A stretch of 64,000 nucleotides of DNA. It comes from JAWKUK01 sp041398605. Lineage in GTDB: Bacteria; Planctomycetota; UBA1135; GCA-002686595. The position numbers and the translations under genes are program-made. Where the stretch lies: positions 124,001-188,000 of the forward strand of contig JAWKUK010000011.1 of the NCBI GenBank assembly GCA_041398605.1, given 5' to 3'. How positions within the stretch are numbered: position 1 is the first letter of the stretch; every line of letters starts with the position of its first letter. Below the pieces are notes generated by a model. The model did not search any database. It was not told where the DNA came from and worked only from the letters and a program-made list of their open reading frames with translations. Below are positions 50,708 to 59,587 of this stretch, in pieces.

Positions 50708-51306
50708 TTCGGGCGCTCGTACTGCTCGTGCTGCTCTCGGGGTGCAGCATGTTCGAGACCAAGGAGGTGCCGCGCCTCGCGACGGGGAGGATCACGAGCG
50801 ACTTCGGGTCGTACGACCTCCGCCGCGTCGGGCTGTTGCCGATGGCGACCGAGGGCGAAGAGAGCGAGGGCGACGACGCGCTAGAGGAAGCGTTCCACGC
50901 CGAGCTCGTCGCGGCCACTGGGCTCGAGGTCGTACGGTTGACCGCGGACGACCTGCTGGAGGTCAAGGGGCTCGAGCCGTTCCGACGCGGGTCGTATCCA
51001 GCGCAAACGTTGCTCGAGTTGCGGCGTCGCTTCCTCTTGGACGCGCTGGCCGTTGGGGCCGTCTCGACCCGGCGCGTGGTTCCGCCGCAACGCCTCGGCG
51101 TACAGCTCGACCTCGTCTCATGTGAGACTGGAGCGACGATCTGGTCGGCGAATATCCTGCTCGACGCGGGCGACCGCCGTACGCGTGACGCGCTCGAGTC
51201 TTGGTCTGAGGCATACACTGAGCTGGACGGCGGCGTCGACCTGGTCATGCTGTCACCGCGGCGCTTTGCTCGCTTCGCAGCGTGGCAGCTCATGCAGCTC
51301 CTCTGA
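50704..51306 (+). CDS. Lipoprotein of the LpoB/FlgO-like fold class, unknown
   Basis: A 200-residue predicted lipoprotein (MIRALVLLVLLSGCSMFE, lipobox LSGC), GTG start coupled to the preceding gene. The mature domain (LRRVGLLPMATEGEESEGDDALEEAF, then AVGAVSTRRVVPPQRLGVQLDLVSCETGATIWSAN) resembles the TolB-N/LpoB/FlgO-like alpha-beta fold that often sits in the outer membrane near the flagellar P/L rings. The resemblance is structural impression, not a confirmed family. Confidence 0.5.
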   Translation: MIRALVLLVLLSGCSMFETKEVPRLATGRITSDFGSYDLRRVGLLPMATEGEESEGDDALEEAFHAELVAATGLEVVRLTADDLLEVKGLEPFRRGSYPAQTLLELRRRFLLDALAVGAVSTRRVVPPQRLGVQLDLVSCETGATIWSANILLDAGDRRTRDALESWSEAYTELDGGVDLVMLSPRRFARFAAWQLMQLL

Positions 51307-51429
51307 ACGCCCCGGCGACAGCGGCGCGGGGCTCAGTCGAACGAGGCACCACTCGCGCTCAGCTCGGTCTCCCGCCGAGCGAGCGCTGCGCCGGTGGATT
51401 CGGCGTCAGCCATGTGGCCGAAGTCCCGG

Positions 51430-51786
51430 TCAGTCGCCGAGCATCTTCGATGCTGCGCGCTCCACACGGGGGCGGTCGTTGAGCCGACCCTCTTCGTGCG
51501 CGCGTCGCAGGTCTGCGATCTTGTCGCGCCGCTCAGATTGAAGCTTGTCATTCTCAGCCACCTGTTGGGCCAGGCGCGAGAATTGGACCGTGTCCCCGGC
51601 GCCTTCGGCGACCGACTGGAGCCGCGCTGCTTCCTCGCGCGTGCCCTGACCAACCCGTTCCACGGTCGAGCGCAAGTGGGCCTCGCTGGCCTCCCGTGCG
51701 CTCGCCATGTCTAGCCGGATACGCTCTGCGCCCGGCTGGGCGGAACGTGCCTGGTAGCGGCGTGATTCATCGTTTCGAAGTTCCAT
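51430..51786 (-). CDS. flgM: FlgM-like anti-sigma28 factor
   Basis: A 118-residue charged, mostly helical protein. The C-terminus DKIADLRRAHEEGRLNDRPR with VERAASKMLGD follows the FlgM pattern (Kxaxlrxa...G.y.vd..kiA..ml). ATG at 51786 has a strong AGAGGAGG eight bases upstream on the minus strand. A sigma28-like promoter with N16 spacing lies at 51850-51877. It is convergent with the lipoprotein gene. Longer than E. coli FlgM (97 residues), with extra N-terminal sequence. The call is by motif and context. Confidence 0.65.
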   Translation of the reverse strand: MELRNDESRRYQARSAQPGAERIRLDMASAREASEAHLRSTVERVGQGTREEAARLQSVAEGAGDTVQFSRLAQQVAENDKLQSERRDKIADLRRAHEEGRLNDRPRVERAASKMLGD

Positions 51787-52152
51787 GATGTCCTCCTCTC
51801 TCCGTGGAGAGAAGTGGGTCGACGCGGTGCGCGCCCTCCCCCGACCCTTGAATCGGACGATATGGCCCAGGTCTTGAGAGGCTTCTGGCGAAAACCTCTC
51901 GAGCTCGGCGCCAGGGCCACGGGCGGGTGTCCCGCCTTGGCCGCTGGCCCCGCAGCGCGCGATGTGCGCTGCCTGGACCGTCCCGTTTCGAAGGAGCGGG
52001 CGGACTGGGCGTCACAGCCTGGCCCACCGAGAGGGGTGTCGGACGATCCCAGCCCGGCTGCAGCGGATTCTCGCGAATCGTGCCGGCTGTCTCGTTGCGC
52101 GAGGTGCCCCCGGGGCTGCTGCGTCGCCGAACACATCGCGTAGGATGCGCGC
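51787..52152. other. Divergent region between flgM-like and M1 peptidase genes
   Basis: 366 bases. Contains the flgM-like promoter candidate and a hairpin GAGAGG (51876-51881) / CCTCTC (51895-51900). The rest toward 52152 is GC-rich with no recognised element; the M1 peptidase promoter must be within it. Confidence 0.4.
51850..51877 (-). promoter_or_regulatory. Candidate sigma28 promoter of the flgM-like gene
   Basis: On the minus strand, TCAA (51877-51874), 16 bases, TCCGATTC (51857-51850), 63 bases before the ATG at 51786. Confidence 0.5.
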
Positions 52153-54633
52153 ATGAAGCTGCTCCGATCTGGTCCCGTGCGCGCGGCGCTGGCGCTCTTG
52201 GGCGGCGTCCTGGCTGCGACGAGCCATGCACAGGAATCCATCACCGACCAGCGCTCTTCTGAGGCGCACTACGTCATTCAGGCTCGCGTGGACGAGGCGA
52301 AGCCCAACGCGGCCCTCGACGACGGGCCCCAGAAGGACCTCACGGGGAGCCTCACGCTCACCTGGGAGAACCGCTCCGGCGAGCCGGTCGCGGACCTCTG
52401 GTTCCACCTCTACCTCAATGCCTTCGCGAACAACCAGAGCCTGCACCTGACGCAGGGCAAGGGGTCGACGCGCAGCGGCAAGATCGAGCGAGGCTTCGGG
52501 TGGCAGGATGTGCGCTCGATCCGCGTCGGTGACGTCGACTTGACCGAGACGATGCAGTGGCGCATGCCCCAGGCCGGAGCGCCCCTCGATCGGACGGTCT
52601 TCAGCGTGGCGCTGCCGGAGCCCGTGCCGGACGGCGCGTCTGTGACCGTCGCGATCGACTGGGAGTCACGCCTGCCGCGGGTGCGGCGGCGGTGGGGCAC
52701 CAAGGGCGACTTCATTTTCCTTGCGCACTGGTTCCCGAAGGTCGGTGTCTATGAAGGAGGGCGCGGCTGGCGCACGCACTCGTTCAACCTCAACACCGAG
52801 TTCTATTCGAGCTTCGGCACCTATGACGTGACGCTCGATCTGCCCGAGGTCTACACGGGCAAAGTCGCTGCGTCGGGCGTCCAGATCGGGGAGCCCATCG
52901 TCGACGGCGGACGCGTGAAGACCCGCTTCCTGGCGCCCAGCCAGAGCGATCGAGAGCGCGTGGACCCGGTCGCGGGGCGTGGCTCGCTGCGCTCACCGCT
53001 CGTCCACGATTTCGCATGGACCGCCGACCCCGACTACGTCGTGTATCAAGACACGTTCCGTTGGGATGATTGGGCGAAGGAGCACGAGTTCGAGGTCTCA
53101 GAGGCGATGCGCAGCCTCGGTCGCACGCGCGACGAGCTCCGCGCTCGCCCGGTCGAGGTCGTCGTGATGCTGCATCCTGAGCGCGCGGACCAGGACGTAC
53201 GACACTGGCGCGCGACCTGCGCGGCGCTCTTCTTCTATGGCCTCTGGTACGGAGAGTACCCGTACGAGCGCATCACGGCCGTCGACCCGGCCTGGGGCGC
53301 GGGCGCCGCGAGCGGGATGGAGTACCCGACCTTGTTCACTTGCGGCACGGAGCTCTTCACGGCCTCCGACATGCACCGCCCTGAGAGCGTGACGGTGCAC
53401 GAGGCCGGCCACCAGTTCTGGTACGGCGTCGTCGCGAACAACGAGCCCGAAGCCGCGTGGCTCGACGAGGGGCTCAACTCTTACACCGACTCCGAGGTGT
53501 TGTATCGCGCGTACGGCGAGAGCCGTACGTTTCGGCGCTATTCCCGTCTCCCGGTTTACGGCCGCCCGCCGTTGCCCGAGGCGCGCGGCAAGGGGCTAGC
53601 GGATGCCCTCACCCTGCGGTCGCTCGAGGTCAGGAACCCTGTCCGCTACGGCTTCGAGCGCTTCGGCGACGGGCTCCCCAAGCTGCCGAGCTGGCTCGAC
53701 TGGGTGGGCCGCAAGAGCTGGGCGTTCGAGTCGCTGCAGCCCTCTCCATTCATCGATTGGTGGCGCGATCAGCCGGCCGTGACTTTCATTGAGGAGTCGA
53801 ACGATCCGCGCTGGGGCGACCGCAATGGCTACCTGCGCGACCCCAATACCGATCCGATCGAGACCGCGGTGTGGGACTACGCGGACTCGACCAGCTATTC
53901 GACGAACAGCTACGCGCGCACCGCGGTGGCGCTGCGTTCGTTGAACGCGCTCGTCGGGCGGGAGGCCTTCTTGCGGGGCATGCGTCACTACGCGGAGCTA
54001 TGGCGCTACCGGCACCCCTATCCAGCGGACTTCTTCGACGCGTTCCAGGTCGGCGCCGACGTCGACGTGCAGTGGTACTTCGACGAGCTCTTCCGCGGTA
54101 CGGGCACGGTGGATTGGAGCGTCGAGGTCAAGCAGAGCCAGGCGCTGGAGCCCAAGGGGTGGTTCCGCTGCGCGGACGGCCGGTGGCAGGAGGATTGCGC
54201 CCCTTCGATCGCCGACCTCTACGCGGTCGCGGAGCCTGCGGAGTCAGGACCAGCCGCTGAAGGTGGCCCGGCAGCGGGGGAGGCCGACGCGGCGAAGGCA
54301 CCGCAGCTCTACGATGTGCTGGTTCGGCGTGACGGTGAGCTGCGCCTGCCGGTGACGATCCGTGTCGTCTTTGACGATAAGTCTCAGCAGGACTTCGTCT
54401 GGACGCGCGAGGAGCAAGCGCTCCGGACGTGGTGGCGCCTGCCGATCTCGCCGGGCGCGCCGAAGATCTCGGCGGTCGTCATCGATCCTGACCGCGGCTG
54501 GTATCTGGACACCGACATGCGCAACAACCAGTGGTTCGCGAAGCCCGATCGCCTCGCGCCTCTCCGTTACGGCGAGCGTGCCCTGGCCGGCGCGACTCAC
54601 ACGCTCCAGTGGTTCATGTCGATCGGAGGCTGA
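52153..54633 (+). CDS. M1-family zinc aminopeptidase-like protein, secreted
   Basis: An 826-residue protein with a signal peptide (MKLLRSGPVRAALALLGGVLAATSHAQ). The gluzincin site is HEAGH (His416, His420) followed by Glu439 in AAWLDEGLN, matching HExxH-x18-E. GAASGMEYPTLF stands where M1 enzymes have GAMEN. N-terminal region is a beta-saddle domain as in M1 enzymes. The C-terminal ~200 residues (after 600) include an Ala/Gly-rich linker (AAEGGPAAGEADAAKA) and a beta domain. Probably releases N-terminal amino acids from peptides in the envelope or outside the cell. The membrane protein gene follows 3 bases later. Confidence 0.82.
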   Translation: MKLLRSGPVRAALALLGGVLAATSHAQESITDQRSSEAHYVIQARVDEAKPNAALDDGPQKDLTGSLTLTWENRSGEPVADLWFHLYLNAFANNQSLHLTQGKGSTRSGKIERGFGWQDVRSIRVGDVDLTETMQWRMPQAGAPLDRTVFSVALPEPVPDGASVTVAIDWESRLPRVRRRWGTKGDFIFLAHWFPKVGVYEGGRGWRTHSFNLNTEFYSSFGTYDVTLDLPEVYTGKVAASGVQIGEPIVDGGRVKTRFLAPSQSDRERVDPVAGRGSLRSPLVHDFAWTADPDYVVYQDTFRWDDWAKEHEFEVSEAMRSLGRTRDELRARPVEVVVMLHPERADQDVRHWRATCAALFFYGLWYGEYPYERITAVDPAWGAGAASGMEYPTLFTCGTELFTASDMHRPESVTVHEAGHQFWYGVVANNEPEAAWLDEGLNSYTDSEVLYRAYGESRTFRRYSRLPVYGRPPLPEARGKGLADALTLRSLEVRNPVRYGFERFGDGLPKLPSWLDWVGRKSWAFESLQPSPFIDWWRDQPAVTFIEESNDPRWGDRNGYLRDPNTDPIETAVWDYADSTSYSTNSYARTAVALRSLNALVGREAFLRGMRHYAELWRYRHPYPADFFDAFQVGADVDVQWYFDELFRGTGTVDWSVEVKQSQALEPKGWFRCADGRWQEDCAPSIADLYAVAEPAESGPAAEGGPAAGEADAAKAPQLYDVLVRRDGELRLPVTIRVVFDDKSQQDFVWTREEQALRTWWRLPISPGAPKISAVVIDPDRGWYLDTDMRNNQWFAKPDRLAPLRYGERALAGATHTLQWFMSIGG

Positions 54634-54636
54634 GCG

Positions 54637-55731
54637 ATGAATTCGAATCACGACATGCACGACGAAGCGAACGAGCAGCCGGGCTCATTCCTGTTCTTGG
54701 TTGCGCTGCGCAAGGCGGCCGCGCGACCGATCCTTTGGATCGCGACTTGGGCGGCCCTCTTCCTGTTGGCGCTCGCGCCGGCGATGGCGACATTGGCCTA
54801 CATGGAGGGCGCGTTCGACAACGGCACTGCAGACTGGCGCACGCTGCGGGACGCGGGCGCGTCGCTCACCTCCGAGACCTGGACGCTCTCCGAGACGTTC
54901 CGGCAGGACAACCGCGCTGGCCTGCAGGTCTTGAGTACGACGAGCGCGCGCGTGCTCGCGGCGCTCGCCGCCGCGTCGATGTTGCTCGGTGTGTTCGCAG
55001 CCGGTGGCTGGCTGCAGCTCGCCTACGAGCGCGTGGATGGCCGCCAGTTCCGGCGCTTCTGCTTCGGCGGAGCCGTGTACTTCTGGCGCTTCCTACGCGT
55101 GCTGCTGCTCGTCGCTTTGCTGCTCGCCCTCGTGCGCTGGCTGTGCTACGGCACACCGTGGAAGCACCTCGTGCTCGGCAAGCTGATGAAGGTCCCCGAA
55201 TATGACTGGGGCAAGCTCGAGACCCTGCCGTCCGAGCTGCTCGTCGCGCGCCTCGGCTGGGCGCAGGACGGGCTGGCGGCGCTGGGCTTTGCGCTGGTGC
55301 TCGTTTGGGGCGTCTACACGCGCACGCGGATCGCCCAGCGCGACGCTCGCACCGCGTTTGGGGCCGGGGTCGCGACATTCTTCGTCATGTTGCGCCACCC
55401 GATCCAGACGCTGCGTCCGCTCCTCCTCCTGTACGGGGTGCAAGTGCTCATCGTGGTCGTTGCGGCAGGGCGCGTGGTCGACAACATCAACGAGCGCGCC
55501 CTTGCGGCGCCGCGGCTCGAGCACGTCGTCGCGTTGCTGGCTGTCGCGCAAGTCGCCGCGCTTTGGCGCCACATGAACCGCGGGGCGACTTACCTCGCAG
55601 CGGCGCGCGTCAGCTCGTATCTCGTGCCGCCGCACAAGAAGAAGGGCAACCCCTGGCAGTCGATCGGCGGTCCTGGCGGGCCGCAGTATCCGGTTGGCAA
55701 CGACGAGGACGACTATCACGTCGCGCTCTGA
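54637..55731 (+). CDS. Polytopic membrane protein, unknown
   Basis: A 364-residue integral membrane protein with five or six hydrophobic segments (for example ILWIATWAALFLLALAPAM, ALAAASMLLGVFAAGGWLQL, VLLLVALLLALVRWL, LLYGVQVLIVVVAAGRV) and an acidic Gly/Pro-rich tail (PVGNDEDDYHVAL). Three bases downstream of the M1 peptidase gene, so co-transcribed with it. I do not recognise the family; the tight linkage suggests a partner of the peptidase. Confidence 0.6.
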   Translation: MNSNHDMHDEANEQPGSFLFLVALRKAAARPILWIATWAALFLLALAPAMATLAYMEGAFDNGTADWRTLRDAGASLTSETWTLSETFRQDNRAGLQVLSTTSARVLAALAAASMLLGVFAAGGWLQLAYERVDGRQFRRFCFGGAVYFWRFLRVLLLVALLLALVRWLCYGTPWKHLVLGKLMKVPEYDWGKLETLPSELLVARLGWAQDGLAALGFALVLVWGVYTRTRIAQRDARTAFGAGVATFFVMLRHPIQTLRPLLLLYGVQVLIVVVAAGRVVDNINERALAAPRLEHVVALLAVAQVAALWRHMNRGATYLAAARVSSYLVPPHKKKGNPWQSIGGPGGPQYPVGNDEDDYHVAL

Positions 55732-55776
55732 GGGCTCGTCGCGCGGTTGCGGCCCTTGTGGCCGCCGGCGCGCCGG

Positions 55777-55809
55777 GATGCCAACGGCTTGATGCCAACG
55801 GCTTGATGC
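55777..55809. repeat. 14-bp tandem duplication
   Basis: GATGCCAACGGCTT occurs twice head to tail (55777-55790 and 55791-55804), followed by a partial third copy GATGC. It lies between convergent genes. Confidence 0.8.
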
Positions 55810-55814
55810 AAGGG

Positions 55815-55842
55815 GGGGGCCGGACGCTCGCGTTCGGCCCCC
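55815..55842. terminator. Bidirectional terminator hairpin
   Basis: GGGGGCCG (55815-55822) pairs with CGGCCCCC (55835-55842), with ACGC/GCGT extending the stem inward. Located between the convergent membrane protein gene and sfsA. GC-rich with no U-tract. Confidence 0.5.
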
Positions 55843-55858
55843 GTGCGTCGGCCACCGC

Positions 55859-56575
55859 TCAGAACGCCAGTGGCAGCGGGCGGGCGAGCGTCAGCTCGGT
55901 GGGCGCAACGCGCGTCGTCCACGCCATGACTTCGACGCCGCGCGAGCGTGCGTGGCGCAACGCGACCCCGTACGCCGGATCGATATCGTCCGCTGGCGCA
56001 AAGCGCGTCGCGTCTGCGCGCGAAACGTGGAAGAAGATCACCGCGCGGTGCCCCTCGGCGACCATGGCCGTGAGCTCGTCGAGGTGCTTGCGTCCGCGCT
56101 CCGTGACCGCGTCAGGGAAGCGCGCTTCGCCGTCAACGACGAGGGTGGTGCTCTTGACCTCGACGTAGCAGCGTCCAGGTCCTTCGAGGAGGAGATCGAT
56201 GCGGCTCTGCGCGCCGTACTTCACCTCGCGCTTGGCGCGCTCGAAGCCTGTGAGCGCTGGGATCTGGCCGAGCGCGACGGCCTCGGTGACGACGGCGTTC
56301 GGCAGCGAGGTGTCGACGTTCACCCACGTGCCCTCGACTTCGACGGTCTGGAGGGTCGTTCGCAGCTTGCGCTTGGGATCTTGGCTGTCGCGCAGGACGC
56401 AGCGCGCGCGAGGTGGGAGGCAGCCGAGCAGCGATCCCGTGTTGGGGCAATGGGCGACGACGATGTCGCCAGCACGACCAATGTCCGCGACGTCGTACTC
56501 GAGCTCGACGTCGGCGAGGAAGCGCTTGTAGCGACGGAGGAGGTGCCCCGTGAGCACCGGCGAATCGATCCGCAT
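55859..56575 (-). CDS. sfsA: SfsA family protein
   Basis: A 238-residue SfsA (E. coli is 234): LTGHLLRRYKRFLADVEL, VVAHCPNTGSLLGCL, VNVDTSLPNAVV, and C-terminal YVEVKSTTLVVDGEARFPDA-type and TERGRKHLDEL blocks are diagnostic. The family was named for effects on sugar fermentation and has a nuclease-like core; the reaction is uncertain. The start at 56575 gives MRIDSPVL, and the upstream extension is not conserved. Divergent from prfB. Confidence 0.9.
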   Translation of the reverse strand: MRIDSPVLTGHLLRRYKRFLADVELEYDVADIGRAGDIVVAHCPNTGSLLGCLPPRARCVLRDSQDPKRKLRTTLQTVEVEGTWVNVDTSLPNAVVTEAVALGQIPALTGFERAKREVKYGAQSRIDLLLEGPGRCYVEVKSTTLVVDGEARFPDAVTERGRKHLDELTAMVAEGHRAVIFFHVSRADATRFAPADDIDPAYGVALRHARSRGVEVMAWTTRVAPTELTLARPLPLAF

Positions 56576-56798
56576 CGGGACAGAATGCCGTCGTGGTGGG
56601 GGAATCCGGAGCCTGACTTCGTTTCTGTCGCGGCCGGCGTCGAACGACCTCCACGGCGCGCGGCCAGCCTGCACCACGATCATTCACCACGATTCCGCTG
56701 GCCGCGCGCCGCTCTCGCGCCCGGAGCTGCGTCCTGTGCGCATTTGTCCCAGTGCTCGGGTTGGAACACCCGGGCGATCGGCGTATCCTCTGTGGCCC

Positions 56799-57909
56799 AT
56801 GGGCGCCCTCGAAGACACCAAGGATCGCACGAAAGAGCTTCGCGGCAGGCTAGCCCTGCTGACGGAGAGTCTTTGACTACGGTCGCAAAGCAGTCCGACT
56901 GAACGAGATCGAGGAGCTCCAGAACCAGAGCGACTTCTGGAATGACCCAGAGCGCAGCAAGCGCTTGGTCAAGGAGCTCAAAGCCTTGAAGCTGGTGGTC
57001 GACCCGATCAAAGCGGTCGGACGAGCGCTCGATGACAACGACGTGCTCGTCGAGATGGGCGCCGAGGTCGGTCTGGGCGAGGTGCAGGCGGAGATCGACG
57101 CGAACTTCCAGGTCGCGGACGACGCGCTCGAGGGCCTCGAGTTCCGCGTCATGCTCGGCGGGCCGAATGACGAGCTCGGGGCCTACCTGCAGATCAGCGC
57201 CGGCGCAGGCGGCGTCGATGCGTGCGACTGGGCGCAGATGCTGCTCCGCATGTACGTGCGGTGGGCGGAGCGCCAGGGCTTCAGCATCGAGGAGGTCGAA
57301 ATGTCGACCGAGGACATGGGCGGCATTCGCGGCGCCACGATCCAGATCGAAGGTCCCTACGCGTTCGGCTATCTGAAGGCGGAGACGGGCGTGCATCGCC
57401 TCGTCCGTATCTCGCCGTTCGACGCGCAGGCGCGCCGCCAGACCGCGTTCGCGTCTGTCGACGTGACGCCGCTCGTCGACGACTCGATCACGATCGATGT
57501 CGCCGAATCGGACGTGCGCGTGGACACGATGCGCGCGGGTGGCGCGGGTGGACAGCACGTCAACAAGACGGAGTCCGCGGTCCGCTTGACGCACATCCCG
57601 ACCGGGATCGTCGTCCGGTGCCAGAGCGAGCGCAGCCAGCACAAGAACCGCGACCGCGCGTGGTCGCTCTTGAAGGCCAAGCTGTTGGCCTTCGAAGAGG
57701 CCAAGCGCGACGCGGAGCTCGGCAAGATCTACGGCGAAAAGGGCGAGGTGGCCTGGGGCAACCAGATTCGTAGCTACGTGTTGAACCCCTACCAAATGGT
57801 CAAGGATCACCGCACGAACTACGAGGACGGCAACGTCTCCAAGATCCTGGACGGCGACGTGACGCCGTTCATGGAGGCCTTCCTGAAGTCCCGCAAGCCG
57901 GCGACTTGA
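56799..57909 (+). CDS. prfB: Peptide chain release factor 2 with programmed +1 frameshift
   Basis: RF2 is encoded by two frames: 56799-56873 (25 codons, MGALEDTKDRTKELRGRLAL and onward) and, after skipping T56874, 56875-57909. The product is about 369 residues (E. coli 365). The GGQ motif of peptidyl-tRNA hydrolysis is at residues 250-252 (GGAGGQHVNKTES), and RISPFDAQ includes the SPF stop-codon recognition tripeptide of RF2. RF2 reads UGA and UAA and autoregulates through the UGA at 56874. In a genome that probably also uses UGA for selenocysteine, RF2 level affects the competition at those codons. Confidence 0.95.
56864..56877 (+). promoter_or_regulatory. RF2 programmed frameshift site
   Basis: GGAG (56864-56867) acts as an internal Shine-Dalgarno, 3 bases (AGT) before the slippery CTT-TGA-C (56871-56877). 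The spacing matches the E. coli prfB site (AGGGGG-TAT-CTT-TGA-C). Confidence 0.92.
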
Positions 57910-57993
57910 GGCCAGGCCCCGCGTCCACGGGATTCGAGCGCCCTTGGGCGCCGTGCTCGGGTAGGGCAGGCGCCGGGCGGCTATCATTTGGTC

Positions 57994-59301
57994 ATGGAGG
58001 ACAAGGGCGAAGCCCTCGAGCGGGCGCGCGAGCTCGTCGAGGAGGCGCGCATCGAGCGGCGCCTGACCCGGCGCTTGGAGCTCGTCCTCAAGATCGAGGA
58101 TTTTGGCGACCCGACGCACGACCCGGACCTCGCCGAGCTGTTCGCCGAAGGCTTGCACCTCGTCGCGCTCGCCGAAGACGGGAATCCGGAGCTCCGGCTG
58201 GCGTTGGCGGGCCGACTCGGGGCGCTGCGTGACGCCCATGGCACCTTGACGATCGCGGCGCTGGAGGCGCGCGTGCTGGCGGCGGCGACGAGCGGAATGG
58301 ACGACCCAGCGTCATGCCTCGAGGTCGCCCGCAGGATCGACTTGATCGGAGCGCGCTATCGCTGCGAGCCGCTCGCGCTCGCTGAGTCGATCGCGTGCTT
58401 CAACGCGGCCGCGATTGCGACGGACGGCGCGCTCGTTGGGGGCATCGTCGCCAGGCTGCAGAAGCTGCTCGCAGCTTATCCGCACGAGCTCATTGCGCGG
58501 CATCTCATCGGGGCGCTGGTCTGTGCTTCGGCGCTGACGGACTCCGCGTCTGAGGCTTGGCAGATCGAAGCCATGGCGCTCCAGTTGGCGGCGGATTGGC
58601 CCACGCGTTCGTTCACGGAAGAGCACGCCAAGGTCCTCGCAAACGCGATCGACGCCGAGCTCGAGCCCGCGCGTCGGCAGCGCGGCATGCGCCAACTCCG
58701 AGACATGCTGGCGCGCCACGCGTCCGAGGCGATCGCGTTGGTGCTGGCGCACGCGCTCTATCAGGTGCATGGCGTCGAAGGCAGCGCGGCTGAGTGTCGG
58801 TACGCCGCCGATGAGATCACCGAGCTCAATGAGACGTATCGGTCGGCGGGGATCGCGCTCGCGGCTGCCCAGGTCCTGCGCAACGGAACGGCGGAGTCCA
58901 CGGATCCCGAGGCGCGGCGCGCGTTCGGCGCCGAGCTCGAGGCGCTCGCGGATGACTATCCCGAGCCTGCGGTGGCGGCGCAGGTCGTCCACGGCCTCTC
59001 CAATGAGTTCCTGGCGCTCGACGACCCTGTCCAGCGGCTCGACCTCCTCGAGCGCATGTGCGCCTTGCTGCGGCGTTTCCCCGACGACGAGTCGGCGGAG
59101 CGCGCGAGCTTGGCGCTCGCCCTCGAGCAGCAGACGGACCTCGATCTTGGCCGTCAGCGACGCCGCGAGCTCCTGGCCCACGGCCTCGTCGCCGCCCGCC
59201 CATCCCTGCTCGAGCCCCTTCGCCGCGCCGTCGAAGCCGTGGTCGGCCGGACGCACGACGGTGACGCGATCGAGCGCGTCGAAGCGCTCCTGCGACCCTG
59301 A
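57994..59301 (+). CDS. Alpha-helical repeat protein, unknown
   Basis: A 435-residue soluble protein, almost entirely alpha-helical with Ala, Leu, Glu and Arg repeats that resemble tetratricopeptide-like or HEAT-like stacking (for example GALERARELVEEARIERRL-like and RDMLARHASEAIALVLAHAL), though no clean TPR consensus is visible. No signal peptide or membrane segment. ATG at 57994 is chosen; a TTG at 57988 is possible. It follows prfB by 84 bases. Function not known. Confidence 0.6.
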   Translation: MEDKGEALERARELVEEARIERRLTRRLELVLKIEDFGDPTHDPDLAELFAEGLHLVALAEDGNPELRLALAGRLGALRDAHGTLTIAALEARVLAAATSGMDDPASCLEVARRIDLIGARYRCEPLALAESIACFNAAAIATDGALVGGIVARLQKLLAAYPHELIARHLIGALVCASALTDSASEAWQIEAMALQLAADWPTRSFTEEHAKVLANAIDAELEPARRQRGMRQLRDMLARHASEAIALVLAHALYQVHGVEGSAAECRYAADEITELNETYRSAGIALAAAQVLRNGTAESTDPEARRAFGAELEALADDYPEPAVAAQVVHGLSNEFLALDDPVQRLDLLERMCALLRRFPDDESAERASLALALEQQTDLDLGRQRRRELLAHGLVAARPSLLEPLRRAVEAVVGRTHDGDAIERVEALLRP

Positions 59302-59308
59302 GGGCTAG

Positions 59309-59473
59309 GGCTAGGTCCTTCGCGACCTTCGCTACGCTCCCCGTCCGCCGCACCAGGCAGACCGCGTCCGCCTTCTGCTCATCCGAGTACGTGCGTCGTT
59401 GCCTCTGTGCCATGTCGAACACCCTGGCGCTGATCGCGCCCATTGGGGTGTCCAATCTGGCCGGGCAAGGTCA
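59309..59473 (-). mobile_element. IS3-type left-end remnant with truncated transposase OrfA
   Basis: On the minus strand, TGACCTTGCCCGGCCAGATT-GGACACCCC begins at 59473 and resembles an IS3-family terminal repeat. It is followed by an ATG at 59413 and MAQRQRRTYSDEQKADAVCL, VRRTGSVAKVAKDL, the N-terminal helix-turn-helix of OrfA. Homology stops after about 35 codons where the sequence runs into the end of the helical-protein gene. Only a decayed end of the element is left. Confidence 0.65.
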
Positions 59474-59587
59474 CGCTTGAGGGTGCGAGCCGCGGCGACG
59501 GTCCGGTGTCGTTGTGACTTCTCGAGGTCGTCACGGGCATCGCGCGCCGTCGTGGTCCACAATCCTGGTCGACACCGAGTGGATCCC
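59474..59587 (+). other. Region between IS remnant and selenoprotein gene
   Basis: 114 bases upstream of the ATG at 59588. It must contain the promoter for the thioredoxin-like gene unless that is supplied from further upstream. I see no clear promoter or Shine-Dalgarno. Confidence 0.3.
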
